Assembly: GCA_009763385.1 (NCBI GenBank)
Contig: VDCT01000089.1
Location: forward strand, 124,001-188,000
From: Coix lacryma-jobi var. lacryma-jobi
Lineage: Eukaryota; Streptophyta; Magnoliopsida; Poales; Poaceae
DNA length: 64,000 bases
Direction of reading: 5' to 3'
Shown here: piece after piece, positions 33,975 to 45,500 of the stretch
Layout: the number at the start of each line of letters is the position of its first letter
Position numbering within the stretch: the stretch's first letter is position 1
Position numbers and translations under genes: made by a program
The notes under the pieces: model-generated
Database searches by the model: none
Told to the model about the DNA's origin: nothing
What the model saw: the letters and a program-made list of their open reading frames with translations, nothing else

Positions 33975-35232
33975 AATATACGTGTACTTTATTACCTGAC
34001 CCGCCCGGATGCAACGCAATAAGGGACAAGATGATCGAGCCACCCTGAATCTGCAAGCGAAGTTGGCATGCACGTGACCAACCCTATAGTTGAGTGTTGA
34101 CTGCCGAGCCCCGATGGTGAGTAGAATTGCAGGAACGCACATGGCTTGTTGGATCGACGCGACACGGAGTTGAGTGCAGCTGTGTCATGCATGGGCACTA
34201 CGTTGCGCTCCATGTGGTCCTGGAGTCACGAAGAAGGAACCAGCTCTCAAACGCTAGCCATGCAGCTCTCAAAGATCCAAAACTTCACACACCCAGATCC
34301 CATTTCATTACCTTTTTTTTATTGTTCTCAAGTAGTCTTTAACTAATTTACTTATATATTAACCGAGCTATATATAGCTTTTATATTTGTCCAGAAAGTT
34401 AAACTTTATGAATCGAAACGAAGTAGTTTAAATCTCTGTATATTTCGTCTAAAATCCTCAAAATTTGCACATAACTCGAGCTTCACTAATCTTGGGATTG
34501 GCCAACTTGCATCAACTATTCTTTTAAGTATTAGCTCTGCTAGATGACAATGAGCTAGACAGCCAAATTTTAGGTGATTTGAGGCGTGGGCCCATGATAC
34601 AAGATCTGTTTGCGATTTGGAAAGTTCGAAACAAAACGTTTCCACTCTTTCATACTTTACACAATTAATTTGAAAACTGAAGCGTTGAAAGGCAGCGGAC
34701 CCTACCTTGCAGTAGAGGAAGGGACAATCATGTCCATGATTGTTCATACAAGGAAACACGCCTTAACACTTCCAAAATAAAACTGCAAAAAAGAAGGAAA
34801 TTATTAGAAAGAAAAAGGGGGGATTTCCAGAAGCGCGTACTGACAACCGCCCCTACCACGAAAGACAAACCCGTCTCGCGCGCCCGGATCGGAGGAGCCC
34901 CACGCGTATCCCCAGGCCCCAAGGCCCCACCACCACTATGCCTCGCTGACACCGGGCCCAGACTTTCCCGGCCCCACTCGTCAGTGAGAGGTGCCAAAGC
35001 CCCATGAGGGGCCATGACCACGCAGCTCCCCACCACCACGGCACACCCCACCCCCGCCTCCTCCCCCGCTCTACTACGCTTTCACAAAGTTTCCCACAGC
35101 TGCGAGTAGCCGTAGGGCCACCGTAGGCGAGCGAGAGGCGGCCGAATTCGAGAGCGGTTCCGGCGGCGCGTGCGGCGGCTGTGGTGTGGCCGGACGGGTG
35201 GCGTGGCGGCTCGGCTGGCGACTGGCGGCGCG
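33975..35232. other. Upstream region of the GAUT gene
   Basis: The left part is AT-rich with no gene. From about 34830 the sequence becomes GC-rich and holds the promoter and 5' leader of the GAUT gene. I see no clear TATA box; the C-rich pyrimidine tract at 35043-35070 is typical of TATA-less housekeeping promoters in grasses (inference). Confidence 0.4.
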
Positions 35233-38200
35233 ATGTGGGCGGCCGGCGGGAGGGATCAGTCCGCGGCCGCTGTGCTGCGGGTGCTGCTGATCGCGACCGC
35301 CTGCGGCCTCGTCTTCGCGCTCCTCCACCTCCCGCCCCCCGACGGCCGCGCGCGCTCCTCCGGCCCCGGTGAGTCCAGCGGCCTGCCCTCGGCCCTCCTC
35401 CCGTCGCGGAGACCCCTCGCGCTAATTTGGTCGTGGGTTGTTGGGATCGCGGGTTCAGTGGCGCGCCTGGTGTGTGTGTGCGCGCACTCTGCGCTCTGCG
35501 GCTTTTGCCTTCGTTGCTGATAGCGATGGGAACCTGCTTTGCGTGCAGGCGGGGAGCGCGGCGCTGGTGGGGGCGGTGGGGCCCGCCTGTCGGTGCACCA
35601 GGTCAGAGTGAGACCGTCCCGGACGATCCTGGTTCTGGTCCTTTCCTTCTTTGTTCTGTCGATTCAGTTCTGGTTCGCTTCGTTTGTGTCCAATGTGAAT
35701 TTGTGCTTGCTTTTTTTTGCAGGGAGGATTCGTGAGGCGAGAAGGCTGAGTGTCGTCACCGAAGAGGTAATTCGTTGGAACTGTGATGTTGTTTGTTGGC
35801 ATTGTATCTATGAGCAGTGCACTATTGCATAGTTTTTTTTTTATTAAAAAAAAATCTGGGAACAACATTGTTCCGTTTCATCCCTGGAATTAGTTGTTCT
35901 TGGGACCTGTCGGTGTCGGTGTCGGTGTGGTAGAGAAGTGCCATTGCTGTATTATACTAAGAAGAAAGAGTAGGGTTCATGGTGCCAAACTGCTGAATTC
36001 TGTAGCCTGAATATGAAGTTGGACTACAGTAGACAGGGGAACTGCTAATTATTTGTTGGGGAACAGTAACTCAAGTAGGATTCTCTCCCCTGTTTTTTAT
36101 TCTTGCTTATACTGTATAACATGTGGCTGAACCTTTTCCAGTTCACAATGAATATTGTGCGGTTTCGGTGAGTTTCCTCTGCAGGATGAATTGTCCTTTT
36201 CAATATGTTTCTGAGCAGGGGGTACAATCCCTGTTTCAACTGAATGCAGTTAAAGATACTAATGTCACTAATGTCACTGAGTCTTTCTGCAGATAGACGG
36301 GCAAACTGATGAAATTGCGGCGGAAGAAGACGAAAGGATATCTAAATCTCCCCCGGACACTAAAGAAAAGATATGGATGATGCAAGATCAGCTAATTATG
36401 GCCAAGGCATACTTGCATTTCGCTTCTCCCCAAGGTAGTGTACATTTAGTTCGAGAGCTGAGATTGAGGATAAAAGAGATTGAAAGGGCAATAAGCCACT
36501 CAAGTGGAGGTAGTACCCATGTACCTGGGAGGTAAGTTTTAGTTACAACGATCACTAAAGTAGTTCTGTTAAACCATGCAAATGCTTCATGAAAGAAAAC
36601 TATTCTGTTATTGATGTCGAAAAAACACACCATGCAGTGTGTTGCAAAAATGAAGGCGATGGAGCTGACCCTTTCCAAGGCTCAGCGGACCTACCCACGT
36701 TGCTCTCAGATGACATCAAAGCTACGCGCAATGATGCAGAACAGTGATGAATTGGTCAGAGCACACCAAAGTGAATCTTCGTTCCTCGAGCAGGTTGCTG
36801 TGAGGACATTACCCAAGGCCATCACTGCCTAGCAATGCAACTTACCGCAGAATACTTTTCGTTAGATCCCATTAAACGTGAATTCCCCAAAAGTGACAGC
36901 ATGCAGTTGGATGGTTATTATCATTATGCAATATTCTCAGACAATGTGCTTGCAAGTGCTGTGGTTGTCAACTCTACAATTAATGCATCAAAGGTATGAT
37001 CTTAGATTCGAGAAGCAATAATAGTTGGTTTGCTTTTTCTGTGAACTGCGTGCTTGCTGAATGCACTACAATTAAAATAATGGTCAATGTGGCTACAGCT
37101 GCTGTATGCTTTCTTCATGTCTATAATTACCCTGCCTTTGGTTATCTATAGCTTCGAGGGACTCATTGGGTGGATATTTATTTCTGATTACTTTGTTATT
37201 CATGTTGTATGATAAAAATTTACATGCAAGGAGCATGAAAGGAAGGACTGCACTATGGCTTCTTCAGTATGACTTGTTGATACTTTCATTTCATACTTGA
37301 ATCTTCTTTTGATTCAGCCTATTTTATTTTTGCAGGATCCTGGAAGGATAATATTACATATTGTAACCGACGCATTGAATTATCCTGCAATGATGATGTG
37401 GTTTCTGACAAACCGACCAACTCCAGCAGCAATCCAAATCAAAAGTCTAGATGATTTGAAATGGTTGCCTGGTGATTTCAGTTCCAGATTCAAGCTGAAG
37501 GGTGTTCAAGATCCAAGATACACTTCTGCACTTAACCACTTGCGTTTTTATTTGCCAGAAGTGTTTCCTTCTTTGAGCAAGGTTCTACTCTTGGACCATG
37601 ATGTGGTCGTCCAGAATGACTTAACTGGATTATGGGAACTAGATATGAAGGGTAAAGTTATTGGTGCTGTTGAGACATGCACTTCAAGTGAAGGTTCCAT
37701 CGACTGGATAGCCTTGTTGACTTTTCTATTCCAAACATCTTCAACAAACTTGATCCAAAGGCTTGTGCATTTGCATTTGGGATGAACATATTTGACCTGA
37801 ATCAGTGGCGCAAACAGGGTTTGACTGCATCTTATCATAAATGGTTTCAACTGGTGAGCGTTAATGATATATTTTTTATTTATTTGAGGGAGCACAACTT
37901 TCATGAGAAGTATTTCTATGTTTATTGGTGTTTGTGACACCCTATTTCACTTTGGTTTCCAATTTTCAGGGCAAAATTCAGAAGTTATGGAAGGCAGGAA
38001 GCTTGCCACTGGGTCAGCTCGTCTTCTACAACCTAACACTGCCTCTGGACCACCGATGGCATGTTTTAGGGCTTGGCCATGACTTCAGCATAGGAAGAGA
38101 TGAACTTGAGAGTGCCTCTGTCATCCACTACAGTGGGAAACTCAAACCCTGGCTGGAGATTTCTATCCCAAAGTACAGAGACTACTGGAACAGGTACCTA

Positions 38201-38245
38201 AATTACGATAACCCACATTTGCAGCAGTGCAACATTCACGGATAG
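35233..38245 (+). CDS. Galacturonosyltransferase (GAUT family, GT8), frame-broken
   Basis: GAUT enzymes are type II Golgi membrane proteins that add galacturonic acid from UDP-GalA to homogalacturonan or related wall polymers. Proposed exons: 35233-35368, 35723-35766, 36293-36531, 36638-36993, 37336-37853, 37970-38245, all with GT/AG borders. The N-terminus has a short arginine-containing head and one membrane anchor (VLLIATACGLVFALLHL). A coiled stem follows (EKIWMMQDQLIMAKAYLHF). The GT8 domain shows HLRFYLPEVFPSL, the metal-binding LLDHDVVVQNDLTGLW, GKVIGAVETC, FAFGMNIFDLNQWR, WHVLGLGHD and VIHYSGKLKPWLEI, ending LQQCNIHG. The expected length after splicing is about 523 residues. Three single-base deletions interrupt it, near 36648, 36817 and 37695, each in a homopolymer. 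The DHD in place of DDD at the metal site also occurs in other GAUT members. Clade assignment (GAUT4-7 side) is tentative. Confidence 0.88.
35549..35601 (+). other. Possible cassette exon in GAUT intron 1
   Basis: The 53-base G-rich segment is bordered by GCGTGCAG and GTCAGA, and in the phase set by exon 1 it is open (GGERGAGGGGGARLSVHQ). As written, including it shifts exon 2 into an early stop. If one base is missing from its G runs it would be 54 bases and neutral to the frame. Confidence 0.35.
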
Positions 38246-38680
38246 AGGCGGTGGCAGTGAGGTGATTCACACGGTAGAACATGGATATGCGGCTTTGGTG
38301 CAGAACTTATTATAGGAGAACAAGTTGATCTCTCTTTTTTGTTTGAAGTTCAGTTGCTAGACGCCCTATGATGTACTTAGGGGTATGTTTTTTTGCTAGT
38401 AGTCACAAGGTACAAAAATAAAAGGAACAAGAAAATCGAATAGAAGAGCTACAGTTTCACTAGTGATACCGATGTTTTGACAAAGCCAAACCACTAGCTA
38501 ACATTATCAATAGCGGATTATTGGTGCCCAAGTTTTTTTGAGCACAGTTAATTCACCCCTTGGCGTGCACCCACACTCTACCCCCTATTCATCCGTTTGA
38601 AAGACTAGGCTAGGAGATCTCGATATTAATGCAACTTACCATATACACTTCGTTGTAATGGGCATATCGTCTACCACTAA
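38246..38680. other. 3' flank of the GAUT gene
   Basis: This contains the 3' untranslated region. There is no clear polyadenylation signal beyond AATAAA-like AT-rich tracts (for example AAAATAAAAGG near 38416). No other gene is seen. Confidence 0.4.
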
Positions 38681-38922
38681 GAGCAAGTTTAATATTCAGT
38701 CAGCTTGCTGGCTGTAAGAATGCTTACAGCCTTCTCTCAGCCTGCTCATATAGTAGTTAGCTATTCATAATTAATACAAAGTCCACTTGTCTGTCTCACA
38801 TAATTTCTTGGTTCTTGTGCCTGAGCCGGCTGTAAGTTTACAGCCCACTTCTCCTCTCTCTTCTCTTCTCTCTCCTCCACCTCAGCATTTAGCCAGCTTA
38901 CAGCCCACTATAATACTTGCTC
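38681..38922. mobile_element. Tourist-like MITE (GAGCAAG family), copy 2
   Basis: The ends GAGCAAGTTTAATA and TATAATACTTGCTC are inverse-related and TAA flanks both sides. The interior carries the repeated CTTACAGCC motif. It lies about 440 bp downstream of the GAUT stop codon, so it may be near or within the gene's 3' end. Confidence 0.8.
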
Positions 38923-38925
38923 TAA

Positions 38926-39890
38926 AAGAATAATTAGTGTTGTCTCGGATGTGGGGAAGAGTGCAAATTCCACAGTGCTCAGTTTGCATTGGACAAGATA
39001 GATGTATATTTTCGCAAATAATATTGTATTCTCTTACAAAGGAGGGATTACTGTTGTCATCTAGAAAAGTATGCCATAATGCTGCTGGCATTGCCATATC
39101 TTGTTTCATCTACTTTTTTTATCAGATATTTGTAATGTCAATCATGGGTCTCCATTGTGGTCTGTGGACATCTCAACAGAGTGAAGAGTCTGAAAATATG
39201 TCCTGTATGTAGTAGCTACAGTTACATCTTCTGTAATTCATTTCTATTTGAATATTGCTATGACCATGGTCAGAATTAGTTATACAGGATTCAGAGAACT
39301 GGTCAAAATTGTACAGGATATAGTAATCTACCAGAGTCTGTTCTGTTGTTTGTATAGCTCTTGCTCTGAATCATCCATGATCCATTACATTCTAAGAATT
39401 CAAACTTGATTCTTCCAAGGCGGCATGACTTTCCAGTTTCCACACAAGAACTTTTTACAAGCACGCAGCTCGTTCAGGCTATCTGATCGAGACGTGCCAC
39501 CACCACAGCACGGCAGAATCGGCCTTATCTAGTCGATCATCAGGGACGCATTGTTTGAAATTCCGAAAGTGTACAAACTTTGGCGTATTCATATGTCGTG
39601 AGTTGCGCAGAAGTTTCCAGTTTGAGAAGAACGGAAACCGTCTGTGGTTTGGTGTTTGCACGCACATCCACGACCAGGAGGCGATGCTGCTGACAGGGAC
39701 GGCTGGTGGCGACGTGTGTGTTTGACGACGAGGTGGTGATAAGGATGGCTAGAAATGGTCTCCCGATAACTTAATTTCTCTGAATTTTCGTTGCCACGGG
39801 CCCGATTTTCGAGCTCGCATTTTGGGTAGGCATAATAAAACCCGACTTTCGAACTCACAAAGCTTTGCTGCGGGCCCACGCCTGAAGTTC
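38926..39890. other. Intergenic DNA, nothing recognised
   Basis: No protein-like frame or RNA gene is seen. A short imperfect inverted repeat around GGGCCCGATTTTCGAGCTC and CCCGACTTTCGAACTC (39798-39855) is the only structure noticed. Confidence 0.35.
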
Positions 39891-39891
39891 T

Positions 39892-40135
39892 AGCCTGTTT
39901 AGATGCTGAAATTTTTTCAAAATTTCTACTGTAGCACTTTCGTTTGTTTTTAACAAATATTGTTCAATCATATGTTAACTAGGCTCAAAAAATTCGTCTC
40001 GTGACTTATAACTAATTTGTACTATTAGTTATTTATTTTACTAACATTTTAATGCTCCATGCATGCATCCAAATATTGATGTGATAGAGAGAGTGAAAAA
40101 AGTTAGAAGTTTGATGGAATCTCGACAAGTTCCTA
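39892..40135. mobile_element. MITE of the GGCCT-TTTAGTT family, eroded copy
   Basis: It starts TAGCCTGTTTAGATGCTGAA and shares interior motifs with the copies at 8199 and 43213: TGTAGCACTTTCG, TTCGTCTCG and CCAAATATTGATGTGATAGA. The right terminus is not clear. Confidence 0.5.
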
Positions 40136-40174
40136 GTTCATTTGTACGCACATTTGAATTCTACCTCAGAACTA

Positions 40175-40410
40175 CTCCCTCTGTCCCATAAAGAGTAACA
40201 TTTTTGACTTTTACACTTCTCATTTGACCGTTCATCTTATTCAAAAAATTTATACAAATAATAAAAAAATAAATTATTATTAAAGTATCTCTAGTGGTAA
40301 AATAAATTATAACAAAATAAATAATATTTATATAAATTTTTTGAATAAGACGAATGGTCAAACGAGAAGTCTAAAAATCTAAAACGACATTTTCAATGGT
40401 ACGGAGGGAG
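40175..40410. mobile_element. Stowaway-like MITE
   Basis: The ends CTCCCTCTGTCC and GGTACGGAGGGAG are inverse-related and TA flanks both sides. The interior is AT-rich and also inverted (AAATTTATACAAATAATA and TATTTATATAAATTT), so it is a good hairpin. Confidence 0.85.
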
Positions 40411-40412
40411 TA

Positions 40413-41374
40413 CCTTTCAAAATATCCACGATAGAAAATACAGTATATAATCGGTCAAAAACAGAGGACAAAGTGACTTCTTGTGGAATTGGCAGCCGAG
40501 ACGGCCACACATTTCCTGTTTGCGCGGTTTGTCTCTTTGACTTTTGGGGTCCAGCAGAATCCAGTCATCTCCTATAGTCTAATCCGGCACGACTTTCTAT
40601 GGTAGGATCCAGTACGTGAGACCACGTGATCGTTCGAGTTATCAGATACGCGGGCTAGCGCTCACCGCCATCACGTCGCGGATCAAACGCAGTGTCTGAA
40701 ACTCTGAAAGATGATAGATGGGCAAATTCCGCCGTCCTAAAATAGCTGTTATTTTCACTTCTCGATAAACATACTTGACAAAATATATATTAAAAAAATT
40801 AGTATCAACAGTACATAATTAGAATTAGAAAGATCTTTGAATCTAGTTTTTAATAAATTTATTTAGAGATACAAATATTATACGTATTTTATATAAATCG
40901 AGTTAAACTTACGACACGAAAATCAAAAGTGACACATAATACATGATAGAGGCAAGTATGCTTGCACGCTTGTCATTCACCTCCGCCCTTAGATCTCACC
41001 CTCTGCTAATCCGTTGTCTTCATCGACCAGTCGCTGACCAGCCTCCCGAGGGTCCTTGCTCCATCCAAACCACCGCCTCCACTACCACTCCCAGTAGCGC
41101 TTTGCCACCCTGCCCACCCATTCACCACCTCCTTCCGGGCCAATCAACTTGTTGTTGGAAGACTTCGAAACCCTAACCCGCCTCTGGTGGTGTCGGCGAC
41201 ACCGGCTCAACAGTAGCGTAGTGTTGCAACCTCGCGACCATTGCACGTTAGAGTTTGCGCGAGCAAAGAGTTAAATCGAATCGATCGAATACTTCTTCAT
41301 TATTAACCTATGACTACAAGTTAGTTCTATCTCAGTACGCCGCAAGCCATTCATGTCGTCCTTGCAAATACTAA
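40413..41374. other. Intergenic DNA with a Stowaway-like remnant
   Basis: The part from about 40729 (CCGTCCTAAAATAGCTGTTA, then an AT-rich stretch) resembles one half of a decayed Stowaway element. The C-rich frame at 40943-41176 matches no known protein. Confidence 0.35.
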
Positions 41375-41692
41375 GGATCTGTTTGGTACAGCTCACAATA
41401 GCTTCATGAGCTGTTTTTTTTGCCAAACACCATTTTACAAAACAGCTTCACCCATGAAGCTATTTTATCCTCCCTCTCACAAAAACAGTTTCACCCATGA
41501 AGCTGAAAAAATAGCTTTTCACAGCTTACACCTCTATTTCTCTCTCCAAACCATGCATGAAGTTGTTGGTGAAGCTGTTTTACCAAACATTTTTTTTCAA
41601 AATAGCTCAGCTTCACCTAGTAAAGTTGCTCATAAAGCTATTTTCTAAAAAAACAACTTCACTAGTGAAGCTGAGCCGTACCAAACGGGGCC
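41375..41692. mobile_element. Tourist-like MITE
   Basis: The ends GGATCTGTTTGGTACAGCTC and GAGCCGTACCAAACGGGGCC are inverse-related, with TAA on both sides. The interior repeats the motif AGCTTCACCCATGAAGCT in both orientations. Confidence 0.75.
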
Positions 41693-41695
41693 TAA

Positions 41696-42114
41696 CTATC
41701 CACATCTTCTCCCACTAATAGCCATGTCACCCATTACTTTCAACCTCTTGATGCGCAACCAATTTTGATAAAAAAAATAGTAAAAGATCGAGCGAGTGAG
41801 CGACGACCCCGTAGGGTATCCTTCTAGTTATATATTGAAGTGAACAACATCCAGGTCGGGAAGTCTTGAAAGTAAACAACTAGCCCATCCAGTTTATTAT
41901 ATTCCAATGCGGTTTATGTATATTATTATTATGATGATCCGGGCTTGGTTGCTGCTTATTGCGCAGTTGCATGGAGGCAGCAACAATTGCATCCGTTTTT
42001 ATTCATCGATCACGCCATGCATCATGCATGATGACTTCATTATTACATTACAGACAGTAGCTAGTAGTAGTGCTTGATCAGTAGGATAGGTGGTGAAGTG
42101 ATGACCACATGATA
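41696..42114. other. Intergenic DNA and 3' flank of PR-4 gene
   Basis: Nothing coding is seen. Bases from about 41990 to 42114 probably hold the 3' untranslated region of the minus-strand PR-4 gene. Confidence 0.4.
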
Positions 42115-42668
42115 TCAGCAGGCGACGAACTTGTAGTCAACGTTGAGGTGTCCCATCTGGTATCCTGCCCGTTGGTGTCGATCTTCTTGAACACCGTCTC
42201 GTAGTCCAGGTCCAGGCCGCCGTTGCTGCACTGGTCCACGATCCTCGCCACGATGGACGCCCCCGTCGCGCGGTTCGTCACCTGCAGGCAGGCGGTGATC
42301 AGGCGGCGGTCAGCTAGCCGGCCAAGAAGAGAAGAAGGGCCTCTGATTTCAGCCAGAAACGAACCCGGAGGCACTTGCCGCAGGCGGGCTGGCCTTTTGG
42401 CCGGCGGGCCCGCAGAAGGCCGTCCAGCCGTACTTCTGGCGCCACGACAGCGGCTTGTCGGCGTCCCACGTGGCGCAGTAGGCGCTCACGGCGTTGAGGT
42501 TCCAGTTGTTCTGCTGCGGTTGTAGTAGTGGTACGTCGCCCGCACGTTGGACGCCTGCTGCGCCGCCGCTGGCGTGGTCGCCACGGCGGCGCACAGCACG
42601 ACGGCCACCGCCAGCAGCAGCACCGCCCGACCTCCTCCTCCTCCTCCAGAGATCGCCGCCGCCGCCAT
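42115..42668 (-). CDS. PR-4 / barwin-domain defence protein, frame-broken
   Basis: PR-4 proteins are secreted, antifungal barwin-fold proteins, some with RNase or chitin-binding activity. Read from 42668, the protein begins with a hydrophobic signal peptide (AVLLLAVAVVLCAAVATTPA, cleavage near AAAQQA). The barwin domain follows: VRATYHYYN, NAVSAYCATWDADKPLSWRQ, YGWTAFCGPAG, then after an intron VTNRATGASIVARIVDQCSN and LDLDYETVFKKIDTNGQ. All six barwin cysteines can be found. There is no hevein domain, so it is the class II (wheatwin-like) form. Exon 1 is 42365-42668 and exon 2 is 42115-42281; expected length about 157 residues. Three single-base deletions break the frame, near 42518, 42399 and 42164, each in a run of the same base. 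Confidence 0.88.
42282..42364 (-). other. Intron of the PR-4 gene
   Basis: The 83-base intron has donor CTCCGG/GTTCGT and acceptor CCTGCAG/GTGACG. It splits the codons of CLR/VTNRATG in phase 0. The donor is GT but not a strong consensus. Confidence 0.7.
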
Positions 42669-43209
42669 GGTCGATCAGTTTCCTTTGCCCGCTCCTAGCT
42701 AATCCCAAATTAAACTAGCGACGATGCAGAAGCAAGTGACGAATGTGAGGCCTGCTCGTTATACCTAGTAGCTCGATGGAGATCACAAGCTAGCGAAGCG
42801 AGCATTATATAGAGGTCTATATACGGGACTCTTGGTGCGCCGGCCAATGTGGAATTTTTCTTCATCCAAGGACACGTACTACTGCAAGACAGCTCATGCA
42901 TGCTGTTGTACGGAAGGGACGATACTAATTATATATTATATATAAATATTAATATATATTTTATTAAAAATATATAGTCAAAGTCGTTATTTCTCAAAAG
43001 TAAAAATGATAATTATTTTAGGACGCAGGTAGTATCAGTATGGGTTCCTTCCCCGATCCTACGGTAATAAATTAGTAGGATGACCACGTCATAATAGCAA
43101 TAGTTAGGAAGCGTACAAGTTAGGGAACACGTATGCATTATGCACTTCATCTGTGTACAGTGTACTACTACCACATCTGTAGTAGCACACGCATTTGACC
43201 ATGTATTTT
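42669..43209. other. Upstream flank of PR-4 gene
   Basis: This is the promoter side of the minus-strand PR-4 gene. A TATATAG (minus strand CTATATA) near 42807 lies about 140 bases before the start codon and could be its TATA box. An AT-rich tract with GTACGGAAGGGACG on one side and TAGGACGCAGGTAGTA on the other (42911-43035) looks like a decayed Stowaway element. Confidence 0.4.
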
Positions 43210-43212
43210 TTA

Positions 43213-43454
43213 GGCCTGTTTAGTTCCCTCATTTCTCAAAATTTTCCATCACATCAACCATCACATCAATATTCGGACGTATGCATGAAGCATTAAATGT
43301 AGGTAAAAAAATAACTAATTATACTTTTAGTATGTACATGTCGAGACAAATCTTTGGAGTCTACGTAGTCCACATTGAACAAAGTTGTCAAATAACAACG
43401 AAAACGCTACAGGAAAAATTTTGCAAAATTTTTCCATCTAAACAAAACAAGGCC
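43213..43454. mobile_element. MITE of the GGCCT-TTTAGTT family, best copy
   Basis: The ends GGCCTGTTTAGTTCC and CTAAACAAAACAAGGCC are inverse-related and TTA flanks both sides, so it is of the PIF/Harbinger type. It is the best-preserved of three copies in the window. Confidence 0.75.
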
Positions 43455-43556
43455 TTAAAAGAAGAAGAAAAAGCTGTGTTTGACTAATACTAACTGCTGC
43501 CTGCTGACACGAATTCTAGAACATCTCGATCGTACTTTTATTTATTTACAAATTAA

Positions 43557-43878
43557 GAGCATCTCCAATAGTTTGGAAAAATGACTTGCTATCCTTGTTT
43601 TATTAGAAAATGAAGAAAAAAATTCTCCAACATATTGGTATATGACTTGCTAAATTTTTCCAAGTTGGAATCGGAGGCCATCTACTTGCTATATTACCAA
43701 ATCAACTTCACTTGCTATCCGACGTTTCTATGTTATTTTTACCAAGTTGGAATACTTTTCTACGTTATTTTTACCAAACTATTGGAGATACATGAAAAAT
43801 TTACTTGCTAAAAGTTTTAGCAAGTTGCTAAATGACAACTTTTTCCAAGTCAATTTTTCCAAACAATTAAAGATGCTC
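43557..43878. mobile_element. Tourist-like MITE (GAGCATCTCCAA)
   Basis: The ends GAGCATCTCCAATAGTTTGG and CAAACAATTAAAGATGCTC are inverse-related and TAA flanks both sides. The interior repeats ACTTGCTA and ACCAAGTTGGAAT motifs. Confidence 0.8.
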
Positions 43879-43881
43879 TAA

Positions 43882-45150
43882 ATAAAGCACCGTACACAAC
43901 TATGATCTGCAAGCTGCGAGCGAGAAGGGAAGATGAAGAGGAGGTGCCGCACGTGGGAAGAAGAGGCATCGGGCTCGTACGAGACATCAAAATGTGTCCT
44001 GCTCTGCTTATTGGGTTGTTCACCGTGTTAGGTCAAAAATTGAAAACTTGGGCCACGACTAGAGCCCCGGCCCTACTGACCCTAGGCCTAGGCCCGCCCC
44101 TGCATCGAGATCTGCATGCACCGATCCACCGCTGCGACGATGGCGCACGTCCGCGCGCGGTCATATATGGCCTGCTGTGGAATTCTAGCGTCGTCGTTAG
44201 TAAGTGTGCTTGGATGTCGACCAGAGTCTCTTCCACTCCTAGTAGTATCATCGTCGTCGTCCTCGTTATCCGTGCATAATGCACTCCACTTCACATATGG
44301 TGGCAGAGCTTATACTAAAATTAAGAAATTAAGAGGAGGCTAATCAAAATCAATAGAAAGAGGCCAAATTAGTAATTGATCAACACTTAGTGGTGAAATA
44401 GTTAAGTGTCCCCTTAATAAATTTTGTAGCTACCTTCGCAGAGTTTCGCCTATATATGAGTCCACACACGATGATCGCTACCTAGCATATACCTCTGGAC
44501 TTCTGTGGAGTCTGGACTCTGGTGGTTTTTGGTTTGAGATAGAATGCGAAGAAGCCAGCCGGGCATGCGTGTGCATTATTAGCCACAGCCCACAGCCAGG
44601 CCGCCACCAGCAAGCACGCAAACCTTGATCGGGGCTAGCGGGCTTTGCAGTTTCTTGTTGAAAATTATGCCCAGCTCATATGCATGCATACATATGACAT
44701 GCACATCTCTCTTTTTTTTTTTGTTTTTACGAAACCTATGGTTATTATATATAGACACAGACAATGATAATACATTGAACCCCCTTTAAATACCCCCGAA
44801 GAACGGATGAGTTGGACTGTCAAATCTCAAAATTAACGATCTTGCTGTCGATGGACACGTCGCCTACTATTGAAAAAGAATAGCGTCGTTAAATCCTAAA
44901 ATAAATCAAGGAACACACGAGCACCAATCACTATTCAAGGCGGGCTCTTTGCCGAGTCCACCTATCAAAATTGACCCAGGATTTAGGAAATTTCCCCGTG
45001 CATTTATTTTTAAAGACTACTTTTCAACCGTGCGGGCGCTTGTAGCCTCGCATGCACACCCGCACATCCTGACGCGGCCCTAATCCTCTTTCCCGACGCC
45101 CGCACTCTATCGCTCGCTCGCTCTCTGGTTCTCCCGTACCTCTCTTTGTG
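43882..45150. other. Intergenic DNA, nothing recognised
   Basis: Several short frames overlap on both strands near 43900-44340, but none resembles a known protein. The codon-like openness comes from GC-rich sequence. Confidence 0.35.
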
Positions 45151-45156
45151 ACCGAC

Positions 45157-45500
45157 GATTGGCAGCGGTGAGATCCTCTTCGGCGACTTCCTCCCGTGCA
45201 CATGCCGCACCGTTCCCCATGCTTAGCGCCGAGCTCTCCTCCCCCTTCCCTTTCGGATTGGCAGCGGTTAGATCCTCTCCGGCAACTTCCTCCCCGCGCA
45301 CATGCCCCACCGTTTCCCCATGCTTGCAACGAGCTCTCCTCCCCTTCCCCTCCCCCGCACCAGCCATGCCGCGACGATTGCAGCGGTGAGATCCTCTCCG
45401 GCGACTTCCTCCCGCGTACATCCCACCGTCCCCATGCGACTTCCCACAGTGTCCCACTCCCTTCCCATCATGCTGATGCACCGATGCTCTCCTCCCCTTC
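45157..45500. repeat. C-rich tandem repeat, about three units
   Basis: Units starting GATTG(G)CAGCGGT at 45157, 45256 and 45376 share GAGATCCTCTTCGGCGACTT and CACCGTTCCCCATGC motifs. The unit lengths are about 99 and 120. The frames that run through it are proline/serine-rich and match nothing. Confidence 0.55.

Noticed and set aside
40735..40930. Third complete Stowaway element
   Set aside because: Only one terminus-like motif is present and no TA-flanked inverse end was found; kept as a remnant in the intergenic note.
43902..44343. Small gene in overlapping frames
   Set aside because: Four frames on two strands are open, none with known motifs or splice context.
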